Shown piece by piece: positions 9,835 through 19,190 of a stretch of 47,373 bases of DNA. The stretch lies in the NCBI GenBank assembly GCA_937872925.1, contig CALMUT010000123.1:1-47373 (forward strand). Direction: 5' to 3'. The notes beneath the pieces were generated by a model. The model saw only the letters and a program-made list of their open reading frames with translations, was not told the origin of the DNA and searched no databases. The first letter of the stretch is position 1. Every line of letters starts with the position of its first letter. The stretch comes from an uncultured Myxococcales bacterium (GTDB taxonomy: Bacteria; Myxococcota_A; Polyangia; Polyangiales; Polyangiaceae). The translations under genes and the position numbers were made by a program.

Positions 9835-9842
9835 GCGGGTCT

Positions 9843-10442
9843 TCATTGCCACGCAAAACGCGGCTGGTCGTAGTGGGCGACGCGCAGGGTACGTCCGAAC
9901 AGCGCGATCTCGCGGAACTGAAGGATCAATGCGGCGGTTGGGGCGAACACCCGGGTGCCGACCAATGCCAGGGATAGGATCGGCCGCGTCTGCTCGGGCC
10001 CGGGCTCTTCGACCGCGAGGTCTTCCTCCGCCAGTGCGGAGAACGGCACCCGATACACTGCCGCCACTTCGCCGGGATCTGGCTCCGGCTCTGTGCCTGC
10101 GCCACACCACAGCACCACGGGCGTGATCACGAAGCCGGAGCGTGTCGCGTAGTCGTCCAGCACGCCGAGCACCTCAGTTTTCGGCAAGTCGATGCCAAGC
10201 TCCTCGCTGAGTTCGCGACGCGCGGTATCTGCCGCGCTCTCACCTGATTCCGCGCGACCCCCGGGCAGTGCAAACTGATTGGGGTGCCGGGGAGCGTGCA
10301 TCGGCCTGCGCGTGAGCAAGAACGCCGGTTCCGGATCCGCCACAATGGCGAAGGCCACAGCCGCAGAGCGCATTTCCCCGAGCGCCAGTGCTTTGCGCTC
10401 GAAGCCCTGCAGCCGCAATCGCAACGCTTCGCGAGCGCTCAC
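9843..10442 (-). CDS. Nudix hydrolase (CoA pyrophosphatase-like)
   Basis: A 199-residue Nudix enzyme. The Nudix box fits Gx5Ex7REUxEExGU: GRAESGESAADTARRELSEE and on to LGI. The segment before it, LLTRRPMHAPRHPNQFALPG, resembles the conserved start of coenzyme A diphosphatases (NudL/NUDT7 type), which split CoA into 4'-phosphopantetheine and 3',5'-ADP. CoA is therefore a reasonable but unproven substrate. The start is taken as the GTG at 10442 because it overlaps the upstream TGA as GTGA; the ATG at 10484 would overlap that gene by 46 bases. It is translationally coupled to the pseudo-receiver/TPR protein. Confidence 0.9.
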   Translation of the reverse strand: MSAREALRLRLQGFERKALALGEMRSAAVAFAIVADPEPAFLLTRRPMHAPRHPNQFALPGGRAESGESAADTARRELSEELGIDLPKTEVLGVLDDYATRSGFVITPVVLWCGAGTEPEPDPGEVAAVYRVPFSALAEEDLAVEEPGPEQTRPILSLALVGTRVFAPTAALILQFREIALFGRTLRVAHYDQPRFAWQ

Positions 10443-13171
10443 GGCGCCTTTCGCTTGGCTACGGCAGTCGCGAACGCATCCCAAGCCGTCGCTTCCGGCA
10501 ATTCCTGAGCGCGAAGCGCCGCGGCCACTCCTTTGGCCGCCACCGCGCTATCCGGCTTCAGAAGCAGCGCGCGCATATACAGACGCTCAGCCAGGGTCGC
10601 CTTGCCAGCCGAAAGGGCGGCGGCGGCGTCCTTTTGCGTGACGGACACATCGACACCGATCGGTCCCGGCTGCGCCAGGATCTTGCGCGCTTCATCGTAC
10701 TTGCCAGACAGTGCGTGAGCATCCGCCACCAGCCAGTGCGCTTCCGCTTCCGAGGTGTCCCCGGGCAATGCCGCGAGCGCGTACTGCAACGCCTGCTCCC
10801 CGTCGCGCTGATCCAGGAGCAGTCGCGCGAGCGCCGCTCTTCCGCCGGCGCTCTCGGGATCGAAACGCAAGCCGTGGCAGAACAGGATCCGCGCCTCCTC
10901 CACGCTCTTGCGGGCGAGCGCTTCACGGGCCTGTGCCAACTTCGCCAGGGCAGCTCCGGGGTACACGCCCTGAGGCGGTGGAACCGAACTCAGCAGTTCT
11001 TCGCAGGTCGCAAGCTTCTTTTTCGGCAGGGCTGGCACCACAAGAGGTGTCGGCGTGGATTCCGGCGCCTGCGGCCCCGTAGCCAGGGTGGGCGTGGTGG
11101 GCGTCGCCGTACCAACCCCTGTCGTTGCGGCGGTGCCCGGCGCGCGGCTCGGAACGGATCGGTACCATGCCACGCCCCCCCCAATGGCGAGAACTGCGGC
11201 GACCAGCCACCACCAACTACTCGACGTCCATGAAACAGTTGTCGCCTTCTCCGCGGCCTCTGTCACGGGCACGGAGTCCCGGGTGGCCTTCGACAAGTCG
11301 AGCGCCGGCAGCTGGGCCTCGCGTTCGCCATCAGCCAAGGACGGCCGCGACTCCCGCTGGTCCGCAGACGAAGGCGCGTCGACGCCACGCGCCGCTGGGG
11401 GCTGCGCAGAACGCGTCGTGGAGGGCACGTCGCTCTTGCGCTGGCTCAGCGCAGGCGCCGATGGGCTCGAAGCCTTTGCCGGCTTTGACGGATGCGAACC
11501 CAATCCTTCGACCATTTCGAATACGTCGCTGTCCGTCAGCTGCACGACCGCTGCGGCGGGGGGCATCGGAGGCGGCTTGTCGCTCGGCGGCTTGGGGGGC
11601 GCGAGTCGGCGCAAGCGCTCGCTGATCGGCGGCGCATAGACGGAGGGGTGCAGGGGCTCGGGCTGCCGCTCTGCGAGCCCCATGACGGCGACGGGCGTGT
11701 CCATCAAGGCAGTCGACAGCGGCGTCTCAACAGGTGCTACGCGCACGCTCCCGGAGGCGATGACGAGAAATGCTGCGATGGCCGCCGCGTCCTCGAGGGG
11801 CGGGCCGTCTACGTTGCCCAGGGTTGCGCGCGCCCCGAGTACCTTGCCGGCGTCAAAGTCAATTTCCACGAGCACGCGCCGGGAATGCACGGTGGCGCGG
11901 CGCAGGCCCGATCCGGACGCCAGCACGCGCAGCAGCCTTGCCGGACCGAGCAGTTCTACGCGCGTCTGCAGCGGCTGCGAGTCCTCCGGCCCCGGTAGCA
12001 GCTCGGTCTCCTTTTGGTGAAGCCGCGTGAGCACCGGTAGCAAGGTGTCGAGAGACGCGCCGGACTCCTCGTCCCAGACCCCAGCCCAATTCACGAGCAG
12101 AAGGCGCGCCCAGCGAAGGCGCACATCCCGACGGATCTCCCGAATGAAGTCGTAGCCCGCTCGTTCCGCGTCGTACCGGGAGATCAGCACGGCGGCCACG
12201 TCTGTGGTGCGCAGGCGCTGAAAGCGACTTTCGCTCGGAGCCAGATCCGAAACGATGACTTCTACGCCTTTTTCCCGAAGGGCCGTGGCCACGGCGTCCA
12301 TGCGCGGCGCATCCGAATCCACTAAGAGCACGCGCAAGCCGAACAACTCCGCTTCAGGCGCGTATTCTTCTAGTTCTTCTTCGGAGACTTCCTCGACCTC
12401 GCCACCGGTATGCTCCTCGAACTCGAAGCGCAAGGCTTCTGCGGAAACCACGTTCTCGCGAATGGTGCGCACGAAGGCGTCGATGGCCGCGGTCAGCGGG
12501 CGTCCTCCACCGAGGACCAAGCGCGTGGCGTGTGCGTCTTGCTCGCCGGAAGGCCACACCGAGAGAATGCCCGTGCGCAGCTCCTTCTCTAGCGTCTTCA
12601 CGAGCTCGTCGAGGGTGGCCTCACCGGCGGCACCGGACAACTCGTGCGCTTCGCGGCTAGCTGCACCCCGGGCGGCAGCGTCGATCTTTCGAGCCAGCTC
12701 GCCGACGTCGTCTTCGACGCCGAGCACGACGGCTGCGCCATGGCGAAACGCTTGAAGCCGTTCCGCCAGCGCCGCCTTGTCAGATAGCATCACGACCGGA
12801 CTGACCCCGGCACGGGGATCTGCGCTCAGTTGGCGCAAGAGCTCAAGCCCAGCAACCGTCTCTTCAAGCACCACCAGATCGGGCACAAGCCCGGATACTC
12901 GGCCCAAGACCTCGTCTGGTTGCGCCAAGTGCACGCGCAAGTCTTTGAGTTCCAGTGCGGGGCGCAGGGTCCCACCTAGGGTATCCGACGCAACCAGCAC
13001 GACCACCGGCTCCTGCCGACTCCAGGCTTCAAGGCGGCGCAGTGCGTCCGAGTCTGGACCCGGCGGTCGTGATGCGGGGCGATCCTCCGGGCGGTACGCG
13101 TCTTCTGGCAGCGTCGTCATGACGTTCGGGAGCGTTTTTCTCCCGCCCGCTTTCGGTGCGCCGTCGGACAT
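10439..13171 (-). CDS. Membrane protein with two pseudo-receiver domains and TPR tail
   Basis: A 910-residue protein. The first response-regulator-like domain (about 53-165) has LVVLEE where the phospho-Asp should be. Next comes a PATAN/DUF4388-like part (about 170-260). The second receiver-like domain (about 275-385) keeps LLVDSD but has AVLISR at the phosphorylation position. More PATAN-like sequence follows, then a Pro/Ser-rich disordered linker (about 500-645), one TM helix around 650-670 (WWWLVAAVLAIGGG), another Pro/Thr linker, and TPR-like helices (about 735-905). The receivers would be cytosolic and the TPR part on the other face. It probably works as a phosphorylation-independent scaffold. 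The stop overlaps the Nudix start. Confidence 0.85.
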   Translation of the reverse strand: MSDGAPKAGGRKTLPNVMTTLPEDAYRPEDRPASRPPGPDSDALRRLEAWSRQEPVVVLVASDTLGGTLRPALELKDLRVHLAQPDEVLGRVSGLVPDLVVLEETVAGLELLRQLSADPRAGVSPVVMLSDKAALAERLQAFRHGAAVVLGVEDDVGELARKIDAAARGAASREAHELSGAAGEATLDELVKTLEKELRTGILSVWPSGEQDAHATRLVLGGGRPLTAAIDAFVRTIRENVVSAEALRFEFEEHTGGEVEEVSEEELEEYAPEAELFGLRVLLVDSDAPRMDAVATALREKGVEVIVSDLAPSESRFQRLRTTDVAAVLISRYDAERAGYDFIREIRRDVRLRWARLLLVNWAGVWDEESGASLDTLLPVLTRLHQKETELLPGPEDSQPLQTRVELLGPARLLRVLASGSGLRRATVHSRRVLVEIDFDAGKVLGARATLGNVDGPPLEDAAAIAAFLVIASGSVRVAPVETPLSTALMDTPVAVMGLAERQPEPLHPSVYAPPISERLRRLAPPKPPSDKPPPMPPAAAVVQLTDSDVFEMVEGLGSHPSKPAKASSPSAPALSQRKSDVPSTTRSAQPPAARGVDAPSSADQRESRPSLADGEREAQLPALDLSKATRDSVPVTEAAEKATTVSWTSSSWWWLVAAVLAIGGGVAWYRSVPSRAPGTAATTGVGTATPTTPTLATGPQAPESTPTPLVVPALPKKKLATCEELLSSVPPPQGVYPGAALAKLAQAREALARKSVEEARILFCHGLRFDPESAGGRAALARLLLDQRDGEQALQYALAALPGDTSEAEAHWLVADAHALSGKYDEARKILAQPGPIGVDVSVTQKDAAAALSAGKATLAERLYMRALLLKPDSAVAAKGVAAALRAQELPEATAWDAFATAVAKRKAP

Positions 13172-13188
13172 GACGCCGCAGCCTACCC

Positions 13189-13221
13189 GGCCGCCGAGGG
13201 ATTTTCATCGCTTCGGCGGCC
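13189..13221 (-). promoter_or_regulatory. 5' leader hairpin of the pseudo-receiver gene
   Basis: GGCCGCCGA (13189-13197) and TCGGCGGCC (13213-13221) are perfect inverted arms around a 15-base loop. The hairpin ends 18 bases upstream of the ATG at 13171. It could be a regulatory leader structure or a terminator for the upstream minus-strand gene. There is no T-run. Confidence 0.3.
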
Positions 13222-13343
13222 GCCACGCCCCCCGAAGTCGACAATCTTGGAATATCGCGGGTTTATGCCGCCAACGGGAACGGATCCGGTGTGCTCCACG
13301 GGGCCCACGCACAACGGGAATGGCGCCCTTTCAGGGGCCGCAG

Positions 13344-15596
13344 TCAGGATCCGATGCGCTCCACGCGTGCCTTGACGTGTTTGTGCCACGGCGTGCCCGC
13401 GATGGGGTCGCGATCTTCCGACGCCGTTAGCTCATTGGGCGCGACGCCGGTGGTGTGCCTGTGGTCCCCCTCCGGATAAGAAAGTCCGAAGCCGTTCGGC
13501 AGCGACATATGCCCGGGCAGCATGGTGTCGGATACCTCCACGCTCACGATGGCAGTGTCGCGCTTGGTGCACAGTCGCACATCATCGCCGTCATGCACGC
13601 CGAGGCTTTGGGCGTCCGTAGGGCTCATGCGCAAAGCGCCGCCGGCATCCTTCTGGCGCCAAGCTGGGTCGCGAATGATGGTGTTCGCTGTGAACGAGCG
13701 CCGCTCGCCCGCAGAGAGAATCAACGGGAACTCTGGATCTGTCCCGGGCGTTTCCGAGGCGAGCCCAGCAAGCGCCTGTAATAACTCGGGGATCTCCAAA
13801 TGGATCTTGCGGTCGCTAGTGGCGATCCGCTCCTGCACGCTTGACCACTCGTCTACGGCGAAGACCACGCCGCTAGGATTGTCGAGCACCGCTTGGAACA
13901 ATCGATCCGCTACTTCCAGCGGAGTGCCAGAAAAACCGGCGCGAGCGAGGGACGGACCACTCTCAAGGGCTGCCTTCAGAGCAAGTCCGAACACAACCGC
14001 GCCTTCGCGGAGCTCCTCAGGCAGCGTGGGTCCAAGGGTGCGATATAGGATCACCGGCGCCAAGGGCGCGAGGCGCGGATCCGGAAGCACTTGCGCCATC
14101 ATTGCTTGCGCGTATGCCGTGCGCCCCTGCTCCGCAGCCGCGGAAAGCGGCGCGAGGTCTTCGGCCCGCAGCACACCCAGTGCTTCCGCCAGGCGACTGT
14201 GGATCTCTGCTTCCGGCAGCGGGCCGGGTGGCGGCGAAAAGAGACGCGGGCGCAGGTGGAAATAGTTGTGCGGGAACTCGAAGTTGAAGAACGTCGCCTC
14301 AGCCTTTTCGAACTGAGTCGACGCGGGCAAGACGTAGTCGGCAAGCTGAGCAGTCTCGCTCATGGCCACGTCAATGACGACTAGTGTGTCGAGGGCCGAA
14401 AGCGCCTCCCGCATGCGCTTGCTGTCCGCCAGAGAGTGTGCCGGGTTGGCGGCTTCCACGATCATCGCGCGATACCGTTTCTCGTGATCCGTCAGGATTT
14501 CGTCTGCGATGACGTTGCAGGGCACCAGACCACTGATGATCGGCGCGCCGACCACCGGACTCACGCGCCCGGTCGAACCCTGGGCCAAATTCACCAAGGT
14601 GGTCGGCACATACTGCGTGCCGGGCTTGCCGAAATTGCCGGTCAACAGCCAGAGCATGCGATGCAGATAGCTCACCAAAGTGGAGTGGCGATTCATCTGC
14701 ACGCCCAAATCCTCGAAGCTTGCCACGCTCTTTGCAGCGGCGATCCGACGTGCGGTTTGGCGCACCAACGCCTCCGGCACCCCGGCTCGCTCGCAGTAGT
14801 CCGGGATCGGCACTGCACCAAGGGCGGCTGTCACGGCGGAAAGACCAGTCGCGTGTTCAGCCAAGAATGAGTCGTCCAGCAGACGCTCTTTCACTAACAC
14901 CGCGCCCAGTGCGGCAACCAGGAACGCGTCTTGTCCTGGGCGCACCTGCAGGTGGATATCCGCTAGCGCCGCAGTCTCGGTTCGTCGCGGATCAATGACG
15001 ATCAGCGTGCGATTCGGATCCTTACTCATGGCCTTCAGGATCACCCGCGCACGGGCGATTGAATGCGAGTGCCACGGATTCTTGCCGAGGAAGATCCCAA
15101 CTTCGCAGTGCTCGAAGTCGCCGCGAGTGTAGGTGCCGAGCATTTGCTGGCTCACCCAGAACTCGCCTGTCTTTTCCTGAGCCAAGGCACTTGAGCGGTA
15201 CTTGGCACCTAGCGCACGACGCGTCGCCGTAGAATACGCGCCCGGGAGATGATTCCCCTGCCCTCCGCCGCCGTAGTAGAAGATGCTTTCACCGCCGAAG
15301 CTGTCGCGCACCTTCGCGAGCCGCTCGGCCACTTCGCGAATCGCCGTGTTCCAGTCGATGACGTCGAAGCCTCCGTCGGCGCGACGCCGCAGCGGCTGTG
15401 TGACGCGATCCGCATTGTGTTGATAGTGGTCGAGCCGATGCGCTTTTTCGCAGGCGTATCCCTGAGACGACGGATGCGCGCGATCGCCCCGGAGTCGCAC
15501 CAGGTGCTGACTGTCTTTCCCGCCTAACTGCACCTGCAATCCACAGTTGCACTCACATAAGATGCACGCAGTGGGCTTCCACTCGGATTCGGACAT
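13344..15596 (-). CDS. Molybdopterin oxidoreductase (formate dehydrogenase-like)
   Basis: A 750-residue catalytic subunit of the DMSO reductase superfamily, predicted to bind a [4Fe-4S] cluster and a bis-molybdopterin cofactor. The cluster ligands are Cys11, Cys14, Cys18 (CILCECNC) and Cys49 (GYACEK). Further family motifs are QEKTGEF, LGKNPWHSH, and ANPAHS in the middle domain; the C-terminal molydop-binding domain includes RRSFTANTIIRDP and LPNGFGLSYP. The segment where formate dehydrogenases carry catalytic Cys or Sec has neither, so the substrate need not be formate. No Tat signal is present. The ATG at 15596 is used; two upstream in-frame starts give no extra domain. No partner subunit is adjacent. 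Confidence 0.92.
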   Translation of the reverse strand: MSESEWKPTACILCECNCGLQVQLGGKDSQHLVRLRGDRAHPSSQGYACEKAHRLDHYQHNADRVTQPLRRRADGGFDVIDWNTAIREVAERLAKVRDSFGGESIFYYGGGGQGNHLPGAYSTATRRALGAKYRSSALAQEKTGEFWVSQQMLGTYTRGDFEHCEVGIFLGKNPWHSHSIARARVILKAMSKDPNRTLIVIDPRRTETAALADIHLQVRPGQDAFLVAALGAVLVKERLLDDSFLAEHATGLSAVTAALGAVPIPDYCERAGVPEALVRQTARRIAAAKSVASFEDLGVQMNRHSTLVSYLHRMLWLLTGNFGKPGTQYVPTTLVNLAQGSTGRVSPVVGAPIISGLVPCNVIADEILTDHEKRYRAMIVEAANPAHSLADSKRMREALSALDTLVVIDVAMSETAQLADYVLPASTQFEKAEATFFNFEFPHNYFHLRPRLFSPPPGPLPEAEIHSRLAEALGVLRAEDLAPLSAAAEQGRTAYAQAMMAQVLPDPRLAPLAPVILYRTLGPTLPEELREGAVVFGLALKAALESGPSLARAGFSGTPLEVADRLFQAVLDNPSGVVFAVDEWSSVQERIATSDRKIHLEIPELLQALAGLASETPGTDPEFPLILSAGERRSFTANTIIRDPAWRQKDAGGALRMSPTDAQSLGVHDGDDVRLCTKRDTAIVSVEVSDTMLPGHMSLPNGFGLSYPEGDHRHTTGVAPNELTASEDRDPIAGTPWHKHVKARVERIGS

Positions 15597-15667
15597 GCCG
15601 AGTAGCATGGAGCCGGCACGGGCGGGATGGAAGGCGCCGCCGTGACTTTTTCGGTAGCATCCCATGA

Positions 15668-16603
15668 GTGCTCCCCGCAACGCCCACTCGCCTCGGCAGC
15701 TTCGTCCTTGAGCGGCGCCTGGCGTTCGGCACGATGGCAGAGGTGTTCTTAGCTCAAAGGCACGGGGACGACGCCCCCACGGGCATTGACGGCGCCGTTG
15801 CTGTCAAAGTGCTGTTGCCACATTTGGAAGCGAGCGACGCGCACGTCGCCCAGTTCTTGAACGAAGCGCGCCTCGCGTGCACGCTGCGCCATCCGAACCT
15901 CGCGCGGGGCCATAGCTACGGGCAGGCCGACGGACGGCACTACTTGGCGTTGGAATTCGTGCAGGGCAAGGATCTCGGCGCGGTGGCCGAGCGCGCGTGG
16001 AAGCGCAGCCCAGGCTTGTTGCCAGACGTTGCGCTGCAAATCGTGGCGGCGGTCGCCGACGCACTACACCACGCCCACGGCGCGACCCCCGCGGTGGTGC
16101 ATCGGGATGTCTGCCCGCAGAACGTGATGCTCACGTACTCCGGTGCGGTGAAAGTATTGGACTTCGGTGTGGCATGGGTCTCAGCGCGGGGCAGCGATGA
16201 CCCGCCCTTCAGCGAGGGCGCTCCGAGTGGGCGGCTTGTCGGCACTGCCGCCTATTGCAGCCCGGAGCAACTGTTGGGGGCGCCGCTGGACGCGCGCGCG
16301 GATGTATTCAGTCTCGGCGTGCTGCTACACGAACTGCTCACCGGCAAGCGACTCTTCCGGCGCGACTCAGATCATCAAACCATGCTCGCCGTGGTCGAAG
16401 CCGATGTGCCCAAAGTCTCCCAGCTACGCCCGAAGCTAGAAGCGTTCGATGAAGCAGTGCTTAGAGCATTGCAGCGCGACCCAAGGCGGCGCTTTTCGAC
16501 CGCAGGCGCCTTGGCCGATTCTTTGCGGGAGCTGCTGTCGCCCGAAGCGCCGGCGCTCGCTGGCGTCCTAGCAGCGCTCTACCCGGAGCCGTCTTCAGCC
16601 TAG
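15668..16603 (+). CDS. Ser/Thr protein kinase (Hanks type), soluble
   Basis: A 311-residue protein that is essentially one kinase domain with no TM or sensor domain. The Gly-rich loop is LAFGTMAEVFLA (18-29), the ATP-binding Lys is in VAVK (Lys47), Glu66 is the alpha-C acid, the catalytic loop is HRDVCPQN (145-152; VC replaces the usual LK), followed by DFG (165-167) and the APE-equivalent SPE (198-200). All catalytic residues are present, so activity is likely. The GTG start directly follows an in-frame TGA, so no longer form exists. It diverges from the molybdopterin gene by 71 bases and its end overlaps the DUF2007 gene by 9 bases. Confidence 0.93.
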   Translation: MLPATPTRLGSFVLERRLAFGTMAEVFLAQRHGDDAPTGIDGAVAVKVLLPHLEASDAHVAQFLNEARLACTLRHPNLARGHSYGQADGRHYLALEFVQGKDLGAVAERAWKRSPGLLPDVALQIVAAVADALHHAHGATPAVVHRDVCPQNVMLTYSGAVKVLDFGVAWVSARGSDDPPFSEGAPSGRLVGTAAYCSPEQLLGAPLDARADVFSLGVLLHELLTGKRLFRRDSDHQTMLAVVEADVPKVSQLRPKLEAFDEAVLRALQRDPRRRFSTAGALADSLRELLSPEAPALAGVLAALYPEPSSA

Positions 16604-16894
16604 GTCTGCGCGACAATTCCAGCACAGCTCGAAGTTGCCGGGATTCGTCTCTTTGCACTTCGGACAACGCACGTTGTCGATGATGGTCTTCCGATTGGAC
16701 TCAAACTTGTCGATGATCGCACGGGCAGCGTCGAAATCCGTTGCTTTCGCGAGCCACACTTCTGGATGCACTGGCACCTCAGGATAGGATCCCACCAAGT
16801 TCACATTGCGCAGCTCCGCCTTCAAACCGGCTTCGAGCAGCACGTCGAGCACGAGCTGCGCCTCGATAACGTCCTGGGCCTCATATACACGCAC
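16595..16894 (-). CDS. DUF2007-like protein with zinc ribbon
   Basis: A 99-residue protein. The N-terminal part (1-70) begins RVYEAQDVIEAQLVLDVLLE and continues with AGLKAELRN; this is the ferredoxin-like DUF2007 fold, often called a putative signal-transducing protein. The C-terminus has two Cys pairs, CPKC and CWNC (about 77-94), forming a zinc ribbon. The start is GTG with GGGAG upstream. It overlaps the convergent kinase gene tail-to-tail by 9 bases. The family's function is not established. Confidence 0.88.
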   Translation of the reverse strand: MRVYEAQDVIEAQLVLDVLLEAGLKAELRNVNLVGSYPEVPVHPEVWLAKATDFDAARAIIDKFESNRKTIIDNVRCPKCKETNPGNFELCWNCRADLG

Positions 16895-16934
16895 GCGGGG
16901 CTCCCATGATCTGATTCGCTGGTTGAATGGTCGA

Positions 16935-18440
16935 CTACGGCAGGCCAGTCCCCGGCGGGTTTTGGCTACACCAGGTCACCCCCGCGGGATCCGGCGCGGC
17001 GGACGGCGCGCCGCTTGGGGGCGTTACAAACGGCGGGTTGGCAAAGTCGAACATATCGAGCATGGGCCAAGCATTGGAGTCGCGTTTGGTAAGCGAGGGC
17101 AAGTCGAATCGGTTCTGTATGAAGCGCGTCACGCTGGTGATGTCCGTGACCAAGTGACTGACATAGCCCGCCTTGTTGAAGGGCGACATGATGAACAAGG
17201 GGGTGCGGATCCCTAGGCGGTCGAAGCGGTTCGTGGGTGGCAATAGGTTGTCGGGTTCGCAAGCCTCGGGAGGGGGCACGTGATCGTAGAAGCCTCCGTG
17301 TTCATCGTAGAACACGATCAACACAGTCTTTTTCCAAACTGTCGGGTTGCCAGCAATGGCCTGATAGATGTTGCTGACGAATTGCTGCCCAAGCTGGATG
17401 TTGGCGGGCGGGTGCTCGTCGTTCTGCCCGGCGCCCAAGAAGTTCGGATCGATGATGGACACATGCGGCAGGGTGTCAGCCTGTACGTCCTTGTAGAACT
17501 CCGTGGTGTGCACGCCGATATTCTCTGAGCTCAAACCCCACACCACTGCAAAAGACGTAGCGCCGTCGCGATAGATCTTCCAACTGCGCCCGGCTTGCTT
17601 CAGCTGATCCGTGATCTTCGGTGCCTTGTAGAAGGTGTCCGAGGTGATCGGATCGATGCTGCCCGTGTGAATATTGCCCCAGGACGTTGCGCCGTAGAAA
17701 AAGAAGCGATTGGGCCAAGTGGGGCCAAGTAGCGAGCAGAAGTGACGGTCGCTCATCGAGAACGTCTTCGAAGCCCAGTAGTAGAACGGCAGGTCCTTGT
17801 CGGTGTAGTAGCCCATCGCGCGCGCGCCGCCGGGATTGTTAGTCGTGACGAAACCGTCCATCGAGCCGGCGTTGTATTGGGTGTGGGTGCCGTCCCACTC
17901 GTGATTGACGTCTTCGATGCAATAACGCGTCTCGTGATAGCGCTGCACGGGCTTGCCGGAAGTCGGGTCTGGGTTGCTGTCCGTGGGGCTCGCAACATCG
18001 ACGTCCGTAACACCGTATGCCGGCAAGCTCGAAAAGTAGTGATCAAAACTGCGGTTCTCCATCATGAGCACCACGATGTGTTCGAAAGGCAGCGCGTCGC
18101 CGTGGGGCACCTGTGGTCCGACGGTGTCGGTGGTCTTCAGGCCCGAACCAAACTGGCACCCGGAGCGCTTGGCGGCATTGACGTCGTAGCTTGGCACTTG
18201 GCTGGGTGTGCCGCCGCCGCCGTCCGTGGGCGGCACAGCACCGGTGCCACCGCTTGCGCCGCTACCGACGGTTGCCGCTGTGCCCGCCGTGCCGCCGCCC
18301 CCCGAAGCCGCCTGCCCCCCGCCACCGGAAGCACCCGCTGTTGCTGCGCTGCCACCACCACCGCTCGTCGCGCTTGACTCGTCGCCGCCACAACCGGCGC
18401 ATACCAAGCTGAACGCACATGCCAAAAGCTCGCGTCGCAT
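16935..18440 (-). CDS. Phospholipase C/acid phosphatase-family lipoprotein
   Basis: A 501-residue secreted lipoprotein. A basic signal peptide ends in a lipobox (CAGC, Cys17), then a Gly/Ala/Ser tether runs to about residue 80. The catalytic domain is of the phosphoesterase family (PF04185 type, as in bacterial phospholipases C and AcpA). Its family motif is MMENRSFDHYF (126-136), with NHEWDGTH, PTWPNRFFFYG, and DEHGGFYDHVPPP near the C-terminal third. These supply the acidic, His and Asn metal ligands of the family. The substrate is a phosphodiester or phosphomonoester, possibly phospholipid. It is probably anchored to the outer membrane. The gene runs opposite to the kinase. Confidence 0.93.
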   Translation of the reverse strand: MRRELLACAFSLVCAGCGGDESSATSGGGGSAATAGASGGGGQAASGGGGTAGTAATVGSGASGGTGAVPPTDGGGGTPSQVPSYDVNAAKRSGCQFGSGLKTTDTVGPQVPHGDALPFEHIVVLMMENRSFDHYFSSLPAYGVTDVDVASPTDSNPDPTSGKPVQRYHETRYCIEDVNHEWDGTHTQYNAGSMDGFVTTNNPGGARAMGYYTDKDLPFYYWASKTFSMSDRHFCSLLGPTWPNRFFFYGATSWGNIHTGSIDPITSDTFYKAPKITDQLKQAGRSWKIYRDGATSFAVVWGLSSENIGVHTTEFYKDVQADTLPHVSIIDPNFLGAGQNDEHPPANIQLGQQFVSNIYQAIAGNPTVWKKTVLIVFYDEHGGFYDHVPPPEACEPDNLLPPTNRFDRLGIRTPLFIMSPFNKAGYVSHLVTDITSVTRFIQNRFDLPSLTKRDSNAWPMLDMFDFANPPFVTPPSGAPSAAPDPAGVTWCSQNPPGTGLP

Positions 18441-18476
18441 GCGCCCAGAGTACGGGGCGCGGCGCCGGAGGTCGAG

Positions 18477-19064
18477 TCAAGTCGAAGCAGCAAAGTGCTT
18501 TTCGTCGATCAAACCGGCACCGCGCGTCGCCAGTACGGTGCCAAATCCGACCATACACAAGCCAAAGCTCAGCGCGTCCCCTAGCCACGGCAGCGCGCCC
18601 AGCACCAACCACAGCGCGCAGCCGACTGCCAGGTGCACGTAGACGTTGCCCGTGCGGTTCCCAATCAGAGCGCCGCCCACCGTGGCAAGCACGGCGCACA
18701 CCCCGGCATAGCCGAACAGCGCAGCACAAACAACGCCCGCAAGCGCGAGGGGAATGCCGAGCACGGTCACGCACAGGGCGATCACCAGCACAGAGCCCAC
18801 TAGGGTCGCAACCAGCCCCAACGCAAAACAACGCATCGGCCGTCGGGCGATCTCTGCCTCGAGCTTTTCCATGGGCGCCGGCGCCAGTGCTACCAGCACG
18901 ACGCCGATCACAAACATGACGATCATGCGACTGACGGCTTCGGTCGCTGCTTCCCAGAGACCGAGCGTGGCGTCGAATAGGCCGTGGTCCACAGGCGAAC
19001 AACCCAAGAGCAAGGGCGTGAGGACGGCGCAAGAACCAAGAAGCAGTGTGTGGCGATGGAACAT
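18477..19064 (-). CDS. Integral membrane protein of unknown function
   Basis: A 195-residue protein with an N-terminal signal-like segment containing LLLGC (Cys22), which could be a lipobox, then about four to five hydrophobic helices (about 45-65, 78-100, 100-122, 142-180). The pattern of RMIVMFVIGVVLVALAP followed by RRPMRCFALGL and long Gly/Leu/Val helices resembles the membrane region found next to or fused with bactofilin-like proteins in many bacteria. That is a weak resemblance only. GGAGA lies about 10 bases upstream of the ATG. It diverges from the first Cys-rich lipoprotein across 140 bases. Confidence 0.8.
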   Translation of the reverse strand: MFHRHTLLLGSCAVLTPLLLGCSPVDHGLFDATLGLWEAATEAVSRMIVMFVIGVVLVALAPAPMEKLEAEIARRPMRCFALGLVATLVGSVLVIALCVTVLGIPLALAGVVCAALFGYAGVCAVLATVGGALIGNRTGNVYVHLAVGCALWLVLGALPWLGDALSFGLCMVGFGTVLATRGAGLIDEKHFAAST

Positions 19065-19190
19065 GAGGATGTCTCCGAAAAGGCCCCGGCAAAATCCCCG
19101 GGGACGATGGGCATTCGTCCGACGGCGGGAGAATATTTCACGCAGACCACCCGGAAGCGGCGTCGCGCCGCGCGGCCAGCGGAAATGCGC

